From: Bactericera cockerelli
Lineage: Eukaryota; Arthropoda; Insecta; Hemiptera; Triozidae
DNA: 64,000 bases
Assembly: GCA_024516035.1 (NCBI GenBank)
Contig: CM044955.1
Location: 18,842,547 to 18,906,546, forward strand
Direction of reading: 5' to 3'
Both the position numbers and the translations under genes were made by a program. Under the pieces are notes generated by a model. It was not told the origin of the DNA. It worked only from the letters and a program-made list of their open reading frames with translations, and ran no database searches. Below, in pieces: positions 49,465 to 62,800 of this stretch. Numbering within the stretch: the stretch's first letter is position 1; every line of letters starts with the position of its first letter.

Positions 49465-51670
49465 TACAGGGTGGACCAAAAAAAACGTTTACACCCGTTA
49501 ATGGTAGATTACTGACGACATTTCCAGGCCGGATCTGCAATCCGTTTTTTCGGATTCGCCTTTATAACTGCACAAAGTGATTTTTTGCAACTTTCTGAAA
49601 AAGTCCGACTTTGGCTTATTCTTCAGGTCAGAACTTTTTTCCTATTTAAGATGAGTTGATTCTGAACATTTCTGCAGAAAGCCAACAAAATTTCGATGTT
49701 TCTAGCTACACTACTTTGTTTTTTACGATTTGGTTTGGCATCTTTTTTGACACCTGAATAGAAAAAAAATTCTCATGTAAGTTTTTTTACACTTTGAAAC
49801 ACTCAAGATTTTCCCGAGCAAATTTTGGCACAGACATGGGCAAGTTTGATAAAAGTTGGCGGCCACCCCAAGGATGCTAAAAAATAATTTTACGATTTTT
49901 TATCACGTGATCTTCTGGGAAAACGAACCAGGTAAGTCTCAAAAAATGATGTTCAAAATCTTAAAAGTGTTGACCGTGTAGGGTCGTCTTGTACTCAAGG
50001 AGTAATTAGCTATTTATGTCTGATAATTATTTTCCTTGGAATTAATTAAAGGCCAGTCAAATGAATGATTGTTTGTTTCTCGATGATAGTTTTCAAGCAT
50101 ATTTTTCTGCATTCTATGAAATATTATTTTTAAACTTCTTGAGTTTTTTTAGTACAAGTTACATAATAATTATTATTCGGATGCTGAAATGGCAGATTTG
50201 CATTTGGCAGAATATGGAGCTGCCAACAGGAACATTTGGGATCAAGTGAAAAACATAGTTTACGAAATACCAGTGGAGACGCAAGAGTAGCAGAATCTGG
50301 TAGCAAGAATCCTGTTGGCATTTGATGACCTGACAGAAAAACCTGAAATCTTCCGCAACATTAGACGGAACATGATTTGCTGTCTCTGGCGTTCGGACCC
50401 GGGTGGGATCTTCCGCATGGCAAGTGACTAGCTTTCCACTGAGCTAATCGTGCGCTTCTAATCGTTTCTCATTGAACATACTCAGACAAAATGTTTATTT
50501 TTAATACCTTTTTGATTATACTCAAATAGTAAAAAACATAATAAAATTTTATTCATTTTACAAAATATTATCTTGTTTTTTTTTTTCAGGATTTCTATTA
50601 GAAGTTGGCAGTCGGTAAATATTTGTTATTTAATTAGTATTGTTTATGATATAAGAACCTACCTACATATTTACCTGGCATTATTTTATGAACTCTACTT
50701 TCGTTAGGAAAATTCACCAGTTTATTTTCTCTCTTAGGGAAGCATAAGAAAAACCATCCATTATCAAGGCAGTCTCTCAGGGTCTTACATGAATAATAAT
50801 TATGTGAATTGTGATACCAATAGTATCTGATATAACTCAATTTACATATGGTATTACCTCCAAAAAAACCATAAGTTGTTGGTGTTACAACAAGTCAGAT
50901 ACAGGTATGAATAAAATATTCCATCAGATTATTTTTGATAATTAAAAAAATATTGATCGCCGAGAATTGAACATCGGTCATGCGACTAATACTCTTAGCA
51001 CTAGCAGATCTAGCTAACACCACTGACAATCTGAAAAGCACGAAAACTATCATTTGAATTTTCCTAAACTGGCTGATGAAGACATGTAAGACCGCGGTAT
51101 TCAAAACCATCAATGTAAACAAATTTTGTAAACAATACAAGACGCCCTTACACAGTCTACAGCTAGAAAACTCTTAGGAATTTTGAAGAGTTTTTGGCAA
51201 ACATCTAATAATTTTTCCCAGAAGATCACGTGATAAAAAATCGTAAAATTATTTTTTAGCATCCTCGGGGCGGCCGCCAACTTTTATCAAACTTGCCCGT
51301 GTCTGTGCCAAAATTTGTTCGGACAAATGTCCAGTGTTTTATTTAGTAAAAAAGTTTTTTCGTGTGTTTTTTTTCTGTTCAGGTGTGAAAAAATATGACA
51401 AACCAAACCGTAAAAAACAAAATAGTGTAGCTTAAAAAATCGAAATTTTGTTGGCTTTCTGCAGAACTGTTCAGAATCAACTCATCTTAAACAGAAACAA
51501 AGCACTGACCCGAAGAATAAGCCAAAGTCGGACTTTTTTGGAAAGTTACAAAAAATCACTTTGTGCAGTTACGAAGGCGAATCCGAAAAAACGGATTCCA
51601 GATCCGGCCTGGAAATGTCGTCAGTAATCTACCATTAACGGGTGTAAACGTTTTTTTGGTCCACCCTGTA
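49465..51670. mobile_element. 2.2-kb fold-back DNA transposon, tacagggtggaccaaaaaa ends
   Basis: Left end tacagggtggaccaaaaaaa and right end its inverse, flanked by TA. Arms of about 460 bp are close inverses (gtttacacccgttaatggta, gattactgacgacatttcca). The centre holds a head-only tRNA-Gly SINE (50385-50458) and another tRNA-like relic (50955-51015). No transposase. A 365-bp relative is at 53914-54275. Confidence 0.88.
50385..50460 (-). mobile_element. tRNA-Gly-type SINE, head only
   Basis: Sequence cggacccgggtgggatcttc, cgcatggcaagtgac and tttccactgagctaatcgtg. No body follows. Confidence 0.65.
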
Positions 51671-51934
51671 TATTTTTTTTCCAGGAGTGATACCTACAGA
51701 GAAGAATACTTTAAAGCGGGAAATTTTGAGAAAAAAAAATCATTAAGTAAATAATTGTCAAGGTCGAAGTATTCCCTACTGCAAGCTCGAGACCACCCTA
51801 CAGTGATAACTAAATCGTCTCTGCATACCAGCCTAGGAGAAAAACATGTCTGGAACTCGGTGATCCCGGAGCAGAGCGCGTCGTGCTACCTCTGCGCAGC
51901 GGCTCTAGATGATTGAGCGGAGAATTTTGGCATT

Positions 51935-52145
51935 ATAAATAAACAAGCGGGTTGTCGCCCGCTTTGCAGGCCGAGGCATGGCCGTGAAAGCAAAAAATCC
52001 TTTTTCGCCAATGACAGGTGTTGTAGTGGGAATTTCGAAAAATCCCAAATTTCAGCTTCCTAGGACTTACGGTTTGGGCTGTAGAGCGATGATCAGTCAG
52101 TGGTCAGTCAGTCAGTGTCTTTGACATTTATATATTAAGGAGATA
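51935..52145 (-). mobile_element. Helitron-like fragment (different family)
   Basis: On the minus strand it starts TCTCCTTAATATATAAATG and contains the hairpin-like gcaaagcgggcgacaacccg. No CTAG end is seen after it, so it is truncated or diverged. Confidence 0.45.
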
Positions 52146-52194
52146 ACTAGCGGCGGGACACACGCCGCTTAGTCAGCTCATCACGTGATCACAC

Positions 52195-52402
52195 CACACC
52201 ACATAATAATATTTATACTGCCCGAATAGGACAATTAAAAGTTCCATTATTCCAGCAGTAAGCTCAAGACACATTATTATGTGGTAAAAATCCCAAATGG
52301 GAGGATAACGTGTCATGTCCCGGCTGGGTTGCGAACCCATGACTTCTGGAATCTCTGGATTCACAGAGTGCCGCCTTTACCACTGAGCTACCGGGACACA
52401 TA
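52195..52402 (-). mobile_element. tRNA-headed SINE, full-length inverse copy
   Basis: Inverse of the 30750 copy: ttccattattccagcagtaa, gctgggttgcgaacccatga, accactgagctaccgggaca. Well preserved. Confidence 0.85.
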
Positions 52403-53911
52403 CACCGCACGCACAAACCACACAAATACAAAGTCGAATACGCTCACAAAATCTGATTTAAGTCGAAAAACGTAAATATTTTTTGTTACCCATCCATTTT
52501 TTGTCCCTGCTCGGCATAGCTCTCAAACTGCTCATCAGAATTTCGCGATCGCTACCTGAAATGAAAGCTCAAACCCTTGCCTAAAACTTTGTTGCTTTGA
52601 GTTGATAGGTCGTAACTTTCAATTTCGAGATAAATATGTCTCTTGTTTCAAAAAACGTGAATTTTTTTGTATCGCCCGTCCAATTTTTGTCTTTGGTCAG
52701 TGTAGCTTAACCCTAGGGAGATATGACCTAGCCTAAAAGAATTTCCCGTTCTAGACGGACCTATGTGCAAAATTTCAAGTTTATCGGTCTACACTTGGAA
52801 CGATCAGTAATCACTCAAGCACTAGTCACACTAGACCTCTTTGTAAGTTCATGATTCATTTAGGTACTATCTAAGTTGATAATAGTATAACAATTTATAG
52901 AAGGCTTTGCAAAATTTTGTATTTCAAGTATTAATTTATAGAATCTGTCAGTCATCAGTTCAACTTTTGACCAATAATAACGGTCGAAAAAGGTTACAAA
53001 GGCTTTTTTCGCCAAACTTGTACCGAATTGCATTGTATTGTCAAAAAACAACAACAAAGAATAACATATTTAAGTATTGCAATTTTTAGTGGTATAATTT
53101 ATTTAAACTGTTCAAACATTCAAAAGTTATGACCTATTATTTATTTATCAATCATTAGATTCATTTGTTAAAGGTTCATATTGGAAAGTCTCACACAGGC
53201 CTGAATTTCTCTAAAACGACTGAAAATATCAAAAAAACGCAAAAATCCATGTTCCTTTATTTTTAGGGGGATTAATTTTCAGCAAAAAAAATTGCCTTCA
53301 CGACCCAGTCAGGCTGGGCATGGACCAACTTTAAGATCTAAAATGGAATCGTACGTCGTGTGGTATATTGTTTTAAAGGTCTCACTTGAATTGTTTGTTT
53401 CTTTTTTTTTTGTTGAAACTTTTCTGGCTGTTCCTCCGGATGGCTGGAGAACAGGAACTTACTTCAACGAAATAGGTCGAGTTATAACTTGTTCGAAAGG
53501 GCTTGACATATGGGGTTATTATCAACAAATGTCATCTTTTTGGAACTTATGGTTAACGAGTTTTAGGTCAAAATATATGGATATTACCCAGGACGTCTGA
53601 CCCTGTATCTCGAGAACAGTAAGTTGGAGCTCACTGTAATTTAGTTGCAATTAAATTCTCTCGAAGAGTCCTTTAAAAAAATATGCCACACAATGTACCA
53701 TATTCCATTTAATATTTTCACACAATGTACCATTCTATTTAAGATTTTAAAGTTGGTCTATGATTTTAAAGTTGGCAAAAAATTTGTTGTTGTTGAAAAT
53801 GAGTCCTAAAAATAAAGGAATACGGGTTTTTGCGTTTCTTGATATTCTGAGTTGTTTTCGAGTAACCCAGGCCTGGGTGAGACTTTATGGGAGCCCTGAA
53901 TATTATAGTGT
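52403..53911. other. intergenic with an unclassified dispersed repeat
   Basis: 53200-53610 matches 62200-62790 in order: gactgaaaatatcaaaaaaac, ttaagatctaaaatggaatc and caaaatatatgg. No coding features. Confidence 0.5.
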
Positions 53912-53913
53912 TA

Positions 53914-54275
53914 TACAGTATGGACCAAAAAAACGTTTACACCCGTTAATGGTAGATTACTGAAGATATATCTAGCCCGGATCTGCAATCCGCCCAACGT
54001 AACTACACAAAGTGATTTTTTGCAACTTTCCGAAAAAGTCCTTGGCTTATCCTTTCTGGCTTTCTGCAAAATTGCTAAGAATCAACGCATCTTAAACAGG
54101 AACAAAGCATTGAGCTGAAGAATACCCCAAAGTCGGACTTTTTCGTAAAGCTGCAAAAAATCACTTTGTGCTGTTACGAAGGCCAATCCGAAAAATCGGA
54201 TTGCAGATCCGGGCTTGAAATATCGTCAGTAATCTACCATTAACGGGTGTAATCGTTTTTTTGGTCCACCCTGTA
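53914..54275. mobile_element. MITE derived from the 49465 family
   Basis: Ends tacagtatggaccaaaaaaa and the inverse ttggtccaccctgta, flanked by TA. About 360 bp, almost all inverted repeat. Both arms share aaagtgattttttgcaactt with the 2.2-kb element. Confidence 0.88.
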
Positions 54276-54404
54276 TAAAGAGCATGTGTGCCAGCGACTG
54301 AACATAATAATAATGACCCAAAGTCCGAAAGAGATAAAGGAGCTCTACTAGAGGTAAAGCTCTCTAAAATTAGACGTGATGCTTTAAAAAAAAAAGAAGG
54401 TACA

Positions 54405-54870
54405 GCGCAATTAGCTCAGTGGTAAGATACGCTTGCCATGCGGAAGGTCTTGGCCAGAGGACTTGGCCAGTGCCTTGCTAGAGGGCTATAAACAGAGAAC
54501 AGACTAGCCAACCCTTACAAGCCAGGCTAGCTTGCAGTTTCCTAAGAGTTTAAAGGCTTATAAAGAAAACTACAAGTCCTCATGATGGTTCATCACACAT
54601 AGAAATATGTGGTTCAGGACGAGCCAACTTTTAAATAAAGTTGGCTGGAGACCATCACTCACCCTTTCAGCTGTAGGCAAGCCAGCTACAACAACAACAA
54701 CAATACTAGAGACAAAAAAAATGTATTTAAAATTTGGTTAGAGTTGTTTGTAGGGATACCTTTTGGTGAACTTCTCGCCCAACAGAGGGGAGGCATACTA
54801 CGGGATTGGAAAGCTACAAGAAAACCACAAGCGTCAATAGAAGCTGCTGTTTCATGGCAATTAAATAAAA
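54405..54870 (+). mobile_element. tRNA-Gly-type SINE split by repeat X, touching the anoctamin stop codon
   Basis: Head cgcaattagctcagtggtaa, cgcttgccatgcggaaggtc; then repeat X (about 54440-54715, ending acaacaacaacaacaa); then SINE body (attt-ggttagagttgtttgt, cttctcgcccaacagagggg) to gtttcatggcaattaaataaa at 54870, two bases from the anoctamin stop. Confidence 0.85.
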
Positions 54871-54871
54871 C

Positions 54872-55646
54872 TCAATGTGACTGAAAATTAGACGTGGCTC
54901 CGTCCACACATATCAACTTCTCTAGAGGAATGGACGAAAGTTCCCCACCAGTTGTCAGTTTTAACTCCTCCTTTTGTTTGCTAGCTATTTTTTCCTGCAT
55001 TTCACTTCTTTGCTGCTCTGCTTCCTGAGCTCGCTTCTCTTTCAACTTGAGTGAGAACAGAGCAATACTCTTGGCGCGTTTCATGAAGAGATTCTTCACT
55101 TTCTGGCCCCTGCTGAATGTTGCAGAAGGCAGGGAAGTCGAGGGAGCAGCAGGTGGAATGCTTTCTGTCGAGAGAGAAATCTCACTTCCTGACGTCTCAA
55201 CGTGTTTTTCTTCATAGAGAAACTCTTGATGCCAATGAGGAGGAGATCGCAGACTTGTTTCAGATGTGAAAAATGAATCATGATACTCCCTGGAAGCGGA
55301 AGGAAGACAATCAATACTTCTGTTAACAGAGTTATCAAGATCTGTTATTCGCTTTGCCATAGGGTCCATTGTGAACCGTCTCATCCAGTCCATACCATGG
55401 GTGATGGTCATGTGATTCAGAGGAATCAGATTTGGTTTGATTAGTTTGCTAAGTGAGGAATTAGTGGACGAGAGAGGTGCGTCAGATTTTTCGGACAATG
55501 TTGAAACAGGTAGAGGAGATAGCTGGGACAGTGAGTCGTCTGGCTTATCTTCAGCACAGGCTACAATGACTTCTTCTTCTTCTCCTCCTTCCTGAGATAG
55601 TACAGAAATGTAATCGAGTTGTGTGTCAAGTGAGGATATTGTTAGT
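54872..55646 (-). CDS. anoctamin terminal exon, cytosolic tail
   Basis: From acceptor TTTCAG at 55652-55647 to TGA at 54874-54872. Contains EGGEEEEVIVACAEDKP, Ser/Pro-rich stretches, the basic segment KVKNLFMKRAKS and a Lys/Glu/Gln helix. No domain call. The stop is next to a SINE end. Confidence 0.85.
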
Positions 55647-56757
55647 CTGAAACAACAACGTAATTTAGAAATATGTAAGAACCTGAAGATGTGTAATAAT
55701 TCTAAAGCAACTTCTTATTGATTCCGATAATTTTCTAATACTAGAAATCGGAAGTATTGAGTTTGTTTTGCATAAAAAATATATTTTTTGCACCGATTTC
55801 AATATTTCATTATTTCGGGACGTTTCATAACCTCCTGAGCTACTTAGTTCGGTTTTGTGTACATTCCTTGCAAAGCGCAAATCTCAGAAACAATTGAACA
55901 GATTTCAAATTTGGCCCAGCCCAGCTATTTTGTGTAGTCAATGGGAGCTGTTTGTAAGTCAATGGTATTAAAAGTCAAGATAAATAAAACTCACCCCTCC
56001 ACCGATGTGTTGGAAGCCACATGATGAACAGTAGGGGCCTCCCCTCCCCTGCCACTGCCGGTCTCCCCCAGACCAGGAGTCACTGCAGTGGAGGAGAGCC
56101 GACTCAAGGCCTCACGACGGGCGAACTCTACCTTCGCCATTTCAGTGGCGACCCAGTCAGGAAGGTCGGGTATGACGCAAGAAATGATGAAACGGACGGT
56201 AAACATGATGTGCTGGAGAAAACAAAGGACAATGATGATGTGCTAGGGAAAACAATATAAAGTGTGAATCTAAAGTACTTGACCAAAATTCTAGGGTTGA
56301 TAGAACTTGTCCATTGCAAATCACGCCATTTCCAAAATGGCGTTATTTTCCGACCCTTGAGTAGAAAATTCTCTATATCTTTTTTTTCTGATTTTTATAA
56401 GTTCAAAATATTTGCACTGTTGGAAATATCATATAATTAGTGTGGACATTACATTTTAAGAGATATAAAAATCTGATGTGAGTGTATTTCTAGAGCGTTT
56501 TTCAAATGTCGTTGCTGAACAAAGGCGCGGATCTTCCAATTTCTTTCATTATGATGATCCACGTGGTACCAGAAACATCCTGTATATTAAGTTTGTACAA
56601 ACCTCTAGTGCCACTATGAGTAGTATTGTTTGAGTTCGGGACATTTCCGGGAACATCCGATGTACTTGACCACTCAGGCCAATGAGAGCACAATTAACAA
56701 GGACAGACACCAGGGACATCACTTCCATGGCATTCTGGAACCACAATGAAATGAAAC

Positions 56758-56807
<50 letters not shown>

Positions 56808-59800
56808 ATGGATGAGCGTAGTTACTAGTTCGGTGAAAACCTAGGGCTAGGATGTATGAGTTCATATTCCAACTACTAAGGGTATTACAACTACAACTAC
56901 GAACTTGGAGGAAATAAAAATATAAATAATGATCAGTCGAACCTGGATGTAAGAAAATGATTTCCATGTCAAGTTTACCTCTGTATAAGGGAAATCACCT
57001 GTTTTCAAGAGAAATCTACATATAAGAGAAAAAGAGAAAGCTTTGACTCTACTATAATAATAAACCTGTTACTGTTACTGATGAGTTGCTAGAATTAGGC
57101 TAGGGTGCCTCCCCATGTTGGTGGATAGGGGAAAGTGCTCTAGATGTAATAATATCGCCTTATTTATACTGCCTTACTAGGACTAATGAGTCCCGTGGAT
57201 AGGGGAAAGTGCTCTAGATATAATAATATCGCCTTATTTATACTGCCTTACTAGGACTAATGAGTCCTGTAGATAGGGGAAAGTGGTCTAGATGTAATAA
57301 TATCGCCTTATTTATACTGCCTTACTAGGACTAATGAGTCCTATTATTCCAGCACTTCCAGCAGTAAGCCCGAGACGTATTATTATGTGGTCAAAATCAC
57401 AAAAGGGATGATCACATGTCATGGATTTCGAACCCGCGATTTCCCAATTACCACACTCACCTTCAGATCACTGAGTTACTGGAAACAGATAAAGTTGGTA
57501 CCGAAAAAAAAAAAAAAAATACTCGGGTCGGACCAAAACTAGCAAACCAAATCTAGCAGTGTCTGTACCCACCAGAATGAGCATTTTCTGGTATGCATCT
57601 GATCCCAGATTGGGCGACTAATTTTTCTCTATGGAATGAAGATTTAGTACGCACTTAAGATAGAGGTAATCTCTTTAGCTCTGACCCTGGGATCCAATCC
57701 TAGCATGACCGTATAAATAAATGCATTAGTCCTCAACAGAGTCGTTGAGAAAAGTAATAATAATATCGCCTTGTTTATACTGCCAGATTAGGACCAATGA
57801 GTTCCACAGGGTGTCTACTAAATGGGCAAAGTAAAATTCCCTGACTTTTCCAGGTTTTCCAGACCATTTTTCCAGTTTTTCCAGTCTACTTTTTTAAGGA
57901 GACATTATAAATGTAGGTATATTATATAAAACCTCAATCTGCCTTCTATTCTTTTTTTTTTTTTTTGCAAACCAAACATTTTTTCTAAATCAATTGAATG
58001 ATTTTTCTGGTACGTTCTACGATATGAACATTTTGTACTGGGGAACAGACGGATATTAAGTCGAATAGGTGGATATTATGTACAAATTGCTGACTCATGT
58101 ACCTACTGATTGATTATTAGTACCCAAAGGTAAGGATAGTATTTCTTATTTTATAATTTAGGTATTTAAGATGATGTTTCCTAAGAAATTACATGAAATA
58201 TTTACCGCACAATAGGATAAGGAAAGTAAAAAGTAGATCCTTATTTATAAAGGGAAAATACTGAAAAAAAACCTGCTAAAATTTTGTTAATCTTATCAAA
58301 ATTTGGTTAAGAGTGTTTTGTGTTTCTTACCAAAAAAGCATTATCACACTACCTGGATTACAGTGGCGCCGCAGGCGAATTTTTTTTTATTTATCATTTT
58401 CATGATAAAATTGGATCTTGAAAAAAATTCCCTGACTCTTGGTGTTTTTTCACAAAATTCCCTGATTTTTGGTGTTTTTTCACAAAATTCCCTGACTATT
58501 CCCTGACTTTTTCTGTCTCGAAAAATTCCCTGACAATTCCAGGTTTTCCCTGACTAGTAGACACCCTGGTTCCATTATTCCAGTAGTAAGCCCAATACGT
58601 ACTACATATTAACATTTTATTTATTTATTAACAATATTGGATTTTTAAAAAGGTTCTTTACCAAACCTAATGATAAAAGTTTCTAAGAATGTGTGGTCAC
58701 AAGAATAAGAAAGATAAAATTATGTGGTCAAAATCGCAAGTGGGAGGACAACTTGTCATGTCAGATCACCGAAAAAAGTTTTGAATTTCAGTGGGTAAAT
58801 TTCCTAATATGTACTCTTCATTAAAGGACTTTCACAAAATTTACCTGCCACATGCCAATGTTTGATACTCGCTCTCCGAATGGTCGCTGAAAAATGAAAC
58901 ACAACTTGAACGCGTCGCTGCGAATTTCTATCAGATTGTTGAGCAAGGCGCACAGAGCCGCCAAGGGGAAAGCACATGAGAACAGAACTACGTAGCCAAG
59001 CTGGATGAACATCTCTAGATGATCCGCGAATGTTCCTTCATACTAGAAAAGAGAGGAAAGAAGAAATTATTTATTCAGTGTATACAGAGTGGTCATAGGA
59101 AAATTATAAACAAAAGTTCCAAGACTTATAAATCAAGACATGCGAGGTTGAAACTTGTCAGAGGAATAAAGATAGTAATTTCTTACAAAAAAAAAAAAAA
59201 AAAACACATCTCATACATATTAAATCGGAAAACATAGATGGGTGGCTATTACCAGAGTGTTAGGACTATTTTTGTATGAATCAAATGCTGTAAAGCTCTA
59301 TTAAAAAGGTCAATTTAAGCTAATACCTCTAGAGACCCACCCACCTTCATTAAATTCTGAAATGAGCTCCTGATCAGTTTGACCAACAAATGGTACACGT
59401 GTTTAAGTATTTTCCAAATTCCAATAAAGTCTATATATATTTTGTGTGTGTGTTTTTTTTAATGAACATTGAGGTTCTATGAAGTGAGTACACGTGACTT
59501 GACAAAAACTAGAACATATCAAACATTCCAGAAAATTCACCATAGACCTCTGTCACTCTATAGCACCTGCTGTGTCTTTCCACAATAATCCCATCAACAA
59601 CACCATTTCAGTGGCGATATGTCCTTTGTTCCTAATAAACTTTAAATTTATTAGAACTAAATATCAATGGGTAATACATAAACATACCATAGTAAAATTT
59701 ATTACCAATAAAACATCGAAAGGAACTATGAAATCCAATTGTATTTGAAAGGAACTATTCTCAACTTGCCATAAATGCACTAACACATAATAAAGTGGCT

Positions 59801-62800
59801 AAAGTCTCTTTGAAAAACATGCAACTATCTGAAAAACCTTTTGATCTACTGGGGTAAACAGGGATTTTGTCATTATTGTCTTGTATGAAAGTCCATAAAA
59901 TGCCGGACCTAAATAAACTATTAATCTATTATGGAAACAACCAGTAAGGTTATTTTTTTGCACATACTTTAGACAAAGAACTTTCCAGTTCGGCCTGAGA
60001 CACGTTCCGGCTGCCAACACCGCTTGACGAAGAGTCAGGAAACACCTCTGTGTCCAATTTCTTTGCCTCAGAGGGACTCAATGCCCCGTACAAGTCAAAA
60101 CTAAGTTTAGCCAAGCGGAATTGTTCTTGTACGTAGGGCAAAGCCGACTCCTTGATGTTTCCTATCAACTGGCGGGTGATCAACAGAGTGGCTAGTTGCT
60201 ATAAAAAATAAAAATAGAGATCATTGAAACGCAGCACCGAGACATTTCTATCACTTAATTATAAGCTATGAAAAAACATCGCTCAGTACAAATTTCAATT
60301 AATTCCTATATTAAACTTTTCAAACTTTGCAGTTTTTAAAACAATTGGACACTGACTAGCCAACCCTTACAGGCTAGCTTGCAGTTTCTTAAGGATTTAA
60401 TGGCTTATAAAGAAAAAGTCCAAGGCCTGACGATGGTTAATCGCACATAGAAATACATATGTGGTTCAGGTCGAGCTTTCAGAAAAAGTTGGCTGGAGAC
60501 CATCATTCGCTCCTCCAGCTGTAGTCAAGCTGGCTACAACAACAACATTAGACACTTTCCTGTCAACGGGATAAGAAACGTTGCTTTCAAGTTCAATACT
60601 GTTTACCACAAGGACTCAAATCAACGTGGCCCACATGAACTTTGAATGACCAAAGCCAAAAAATACCTGCACTGTCGAACACAAACCTGCCTAGTCCTAA
60701 GAATATTGTTTGTTCCCTGCCAGGAGGGAATTAATAGTAAGTACTTCGAGTTTAAAAAAAAGCGTTTGGGAATTTTCGTTTTTTTATCCTTTTCTTGTCG
60801 TTGTTGGGATATGTCACTCATCATTCATGAGTGAGACTCAACTTTTCATTTGATACCAAAATCAGTCTGTCGTACGCGAGTGTACAGTACACTTATTTGT
60901 TAAATCAAGTTTAAAGTTGCTTGCTTATTATTTTTTATTTGTGAATATGAACTTTTTGTGATTCCTTACCTCTTTTAGTCTTTCTTGATCTTGCAAGTAG
61001 AAGGCAATGTAGAATAGAGAGGAAAACGAGTTTACAAACTGAAACTGAAAAAGAAGCAATTAAAGTAACTAAAGCAAACATTGCATTGAATTAGTTTGAA
61101 AATTCAGGACCAATTTTATATTTTATTTATTTCATACATGACAAGTAAATGGATCAAATATACAGGGTCCGCCAAAAAAAAGGAGCCACTCGAAATATGA
61201 AGAGAACGGATTAATTTTTTTGTTAAAAATGTGTACATTAATATCAAAGAGGAACCATTTCTACCGGGTTTTGATTTTTTATCATTATTAGAGGTGGCCC
61301 CAGGCAGGGACGTAACTAGGGGGGGGGGGCTCGCGGGGCGTCAACCCCGGGCGCCAGATGTTGGGGGCGCCAGTTGCGTGAGAGACGACCGACGTAGCCC
61401 ATTCCTTCGGGTACTTCTTTAGGGCCGCGCGTTTTTTGCCCTTTGCTTTGAGAAATCGAAAAGAAATATGGGAATCGACCTCTCTAATGTAGAGGTAAAG
61501 AGATACATATTTAAAAAAAAAAACTTCAAATAGTCATTGTTAGAACCCCCCAGTGACTCCCATACATTAATTTCTTGATGTCTGCACACAAACATTTTTA
61601 TAATAATTTCTTCAATTCTCAATGAAATTTCTATATTATACAGGGTGAGTCAGCACAATGGGGACATATTTTAAAGTGATATAACATAATAGGTATGCTT
61701 GAAAACAAACAATAACCTCACAATCACTATTGCTTCAATAAAGCAAAAGGTAGAAAACCAATAATGGTCCGAAAAAAGTTGAGCTGTCCTGGTGGTTTAC
61801 GTGTCGTTAAACTTAATTAAATATATTGCCTATTTTAAATCCACTCATTATTCATTAGTACTTATCAAAAAGCCATGCATGTATACTCTGTATAGTTCTA
61901 AACACAATCATTTAAACATAGTGTGAATTTCAGGCTACCGTTGAACATAATAATGATGGAACAAACAGCGAGTATGTACTTGTGTGTTTAGTATTAAGTT
62001 TAATTGTGCAATTAAAGCAAGCACGGTGAATATACACTTATGTTTATTTTTACATGTAGTTTGAGCATGCACGGTGAATAAAAAAGTATATACAAATACA
62101 TACAGGGTCCGCCAAAAAAAAAGGAGCCACTCGAAATATCTAGAGAACGGTTCATGATAGGATTTTTTTAAATTTCTAAATACAGTACAGGATTTTCATT
62201 AAGTTTCGCCCAGGCCTGGTTTTCTCGAAAAGGACTGAAAATATCAACAAAAAACGGGGGGATCAAGTTTAAGGAAAAAATATTGCCATGGCCCAAAATT
62301 AAAATCTTAAATGGAATGGTATGTCATGTGATATATTATTTTAAAGGCCTTATTAAGAGAAGTTCATTGCAACAAATTTCAGTGAGCTACAACATACCTT
62401 TGTCGAGATACAGGGTCGGCCGTCCTGACTAATATTCATATGTTTTGACCTATAACTCGTTAAGGGTAATTTGCAGGGGGATGAATTTTATTGATATAAG
62501 CTCTTTCTAGCGAGACCTTTCGAATAAGTTATAACTCGACCTATTCTGTTGATGTTAGTTTCTGGTCGGTTTTGTCAGCCAGCCAGACGAACAGCCAGAA
62601 AAGTTTTAACGATAAAACAAATCGAGTTATATCTTGTTAGAAAGAACTTAAAATAGGAGTTAATATCAACAAAATTTCAGGAACTTACTGTTTAAGAGTT
62701 ACTGTTAACTTACGAAGTATACGTCAAAACATATGGTTTTGTATGTCTACATTGGTATGTCGTATTTCACTGAAATTTGTTGCAATGAAGTCCTCTTAAA

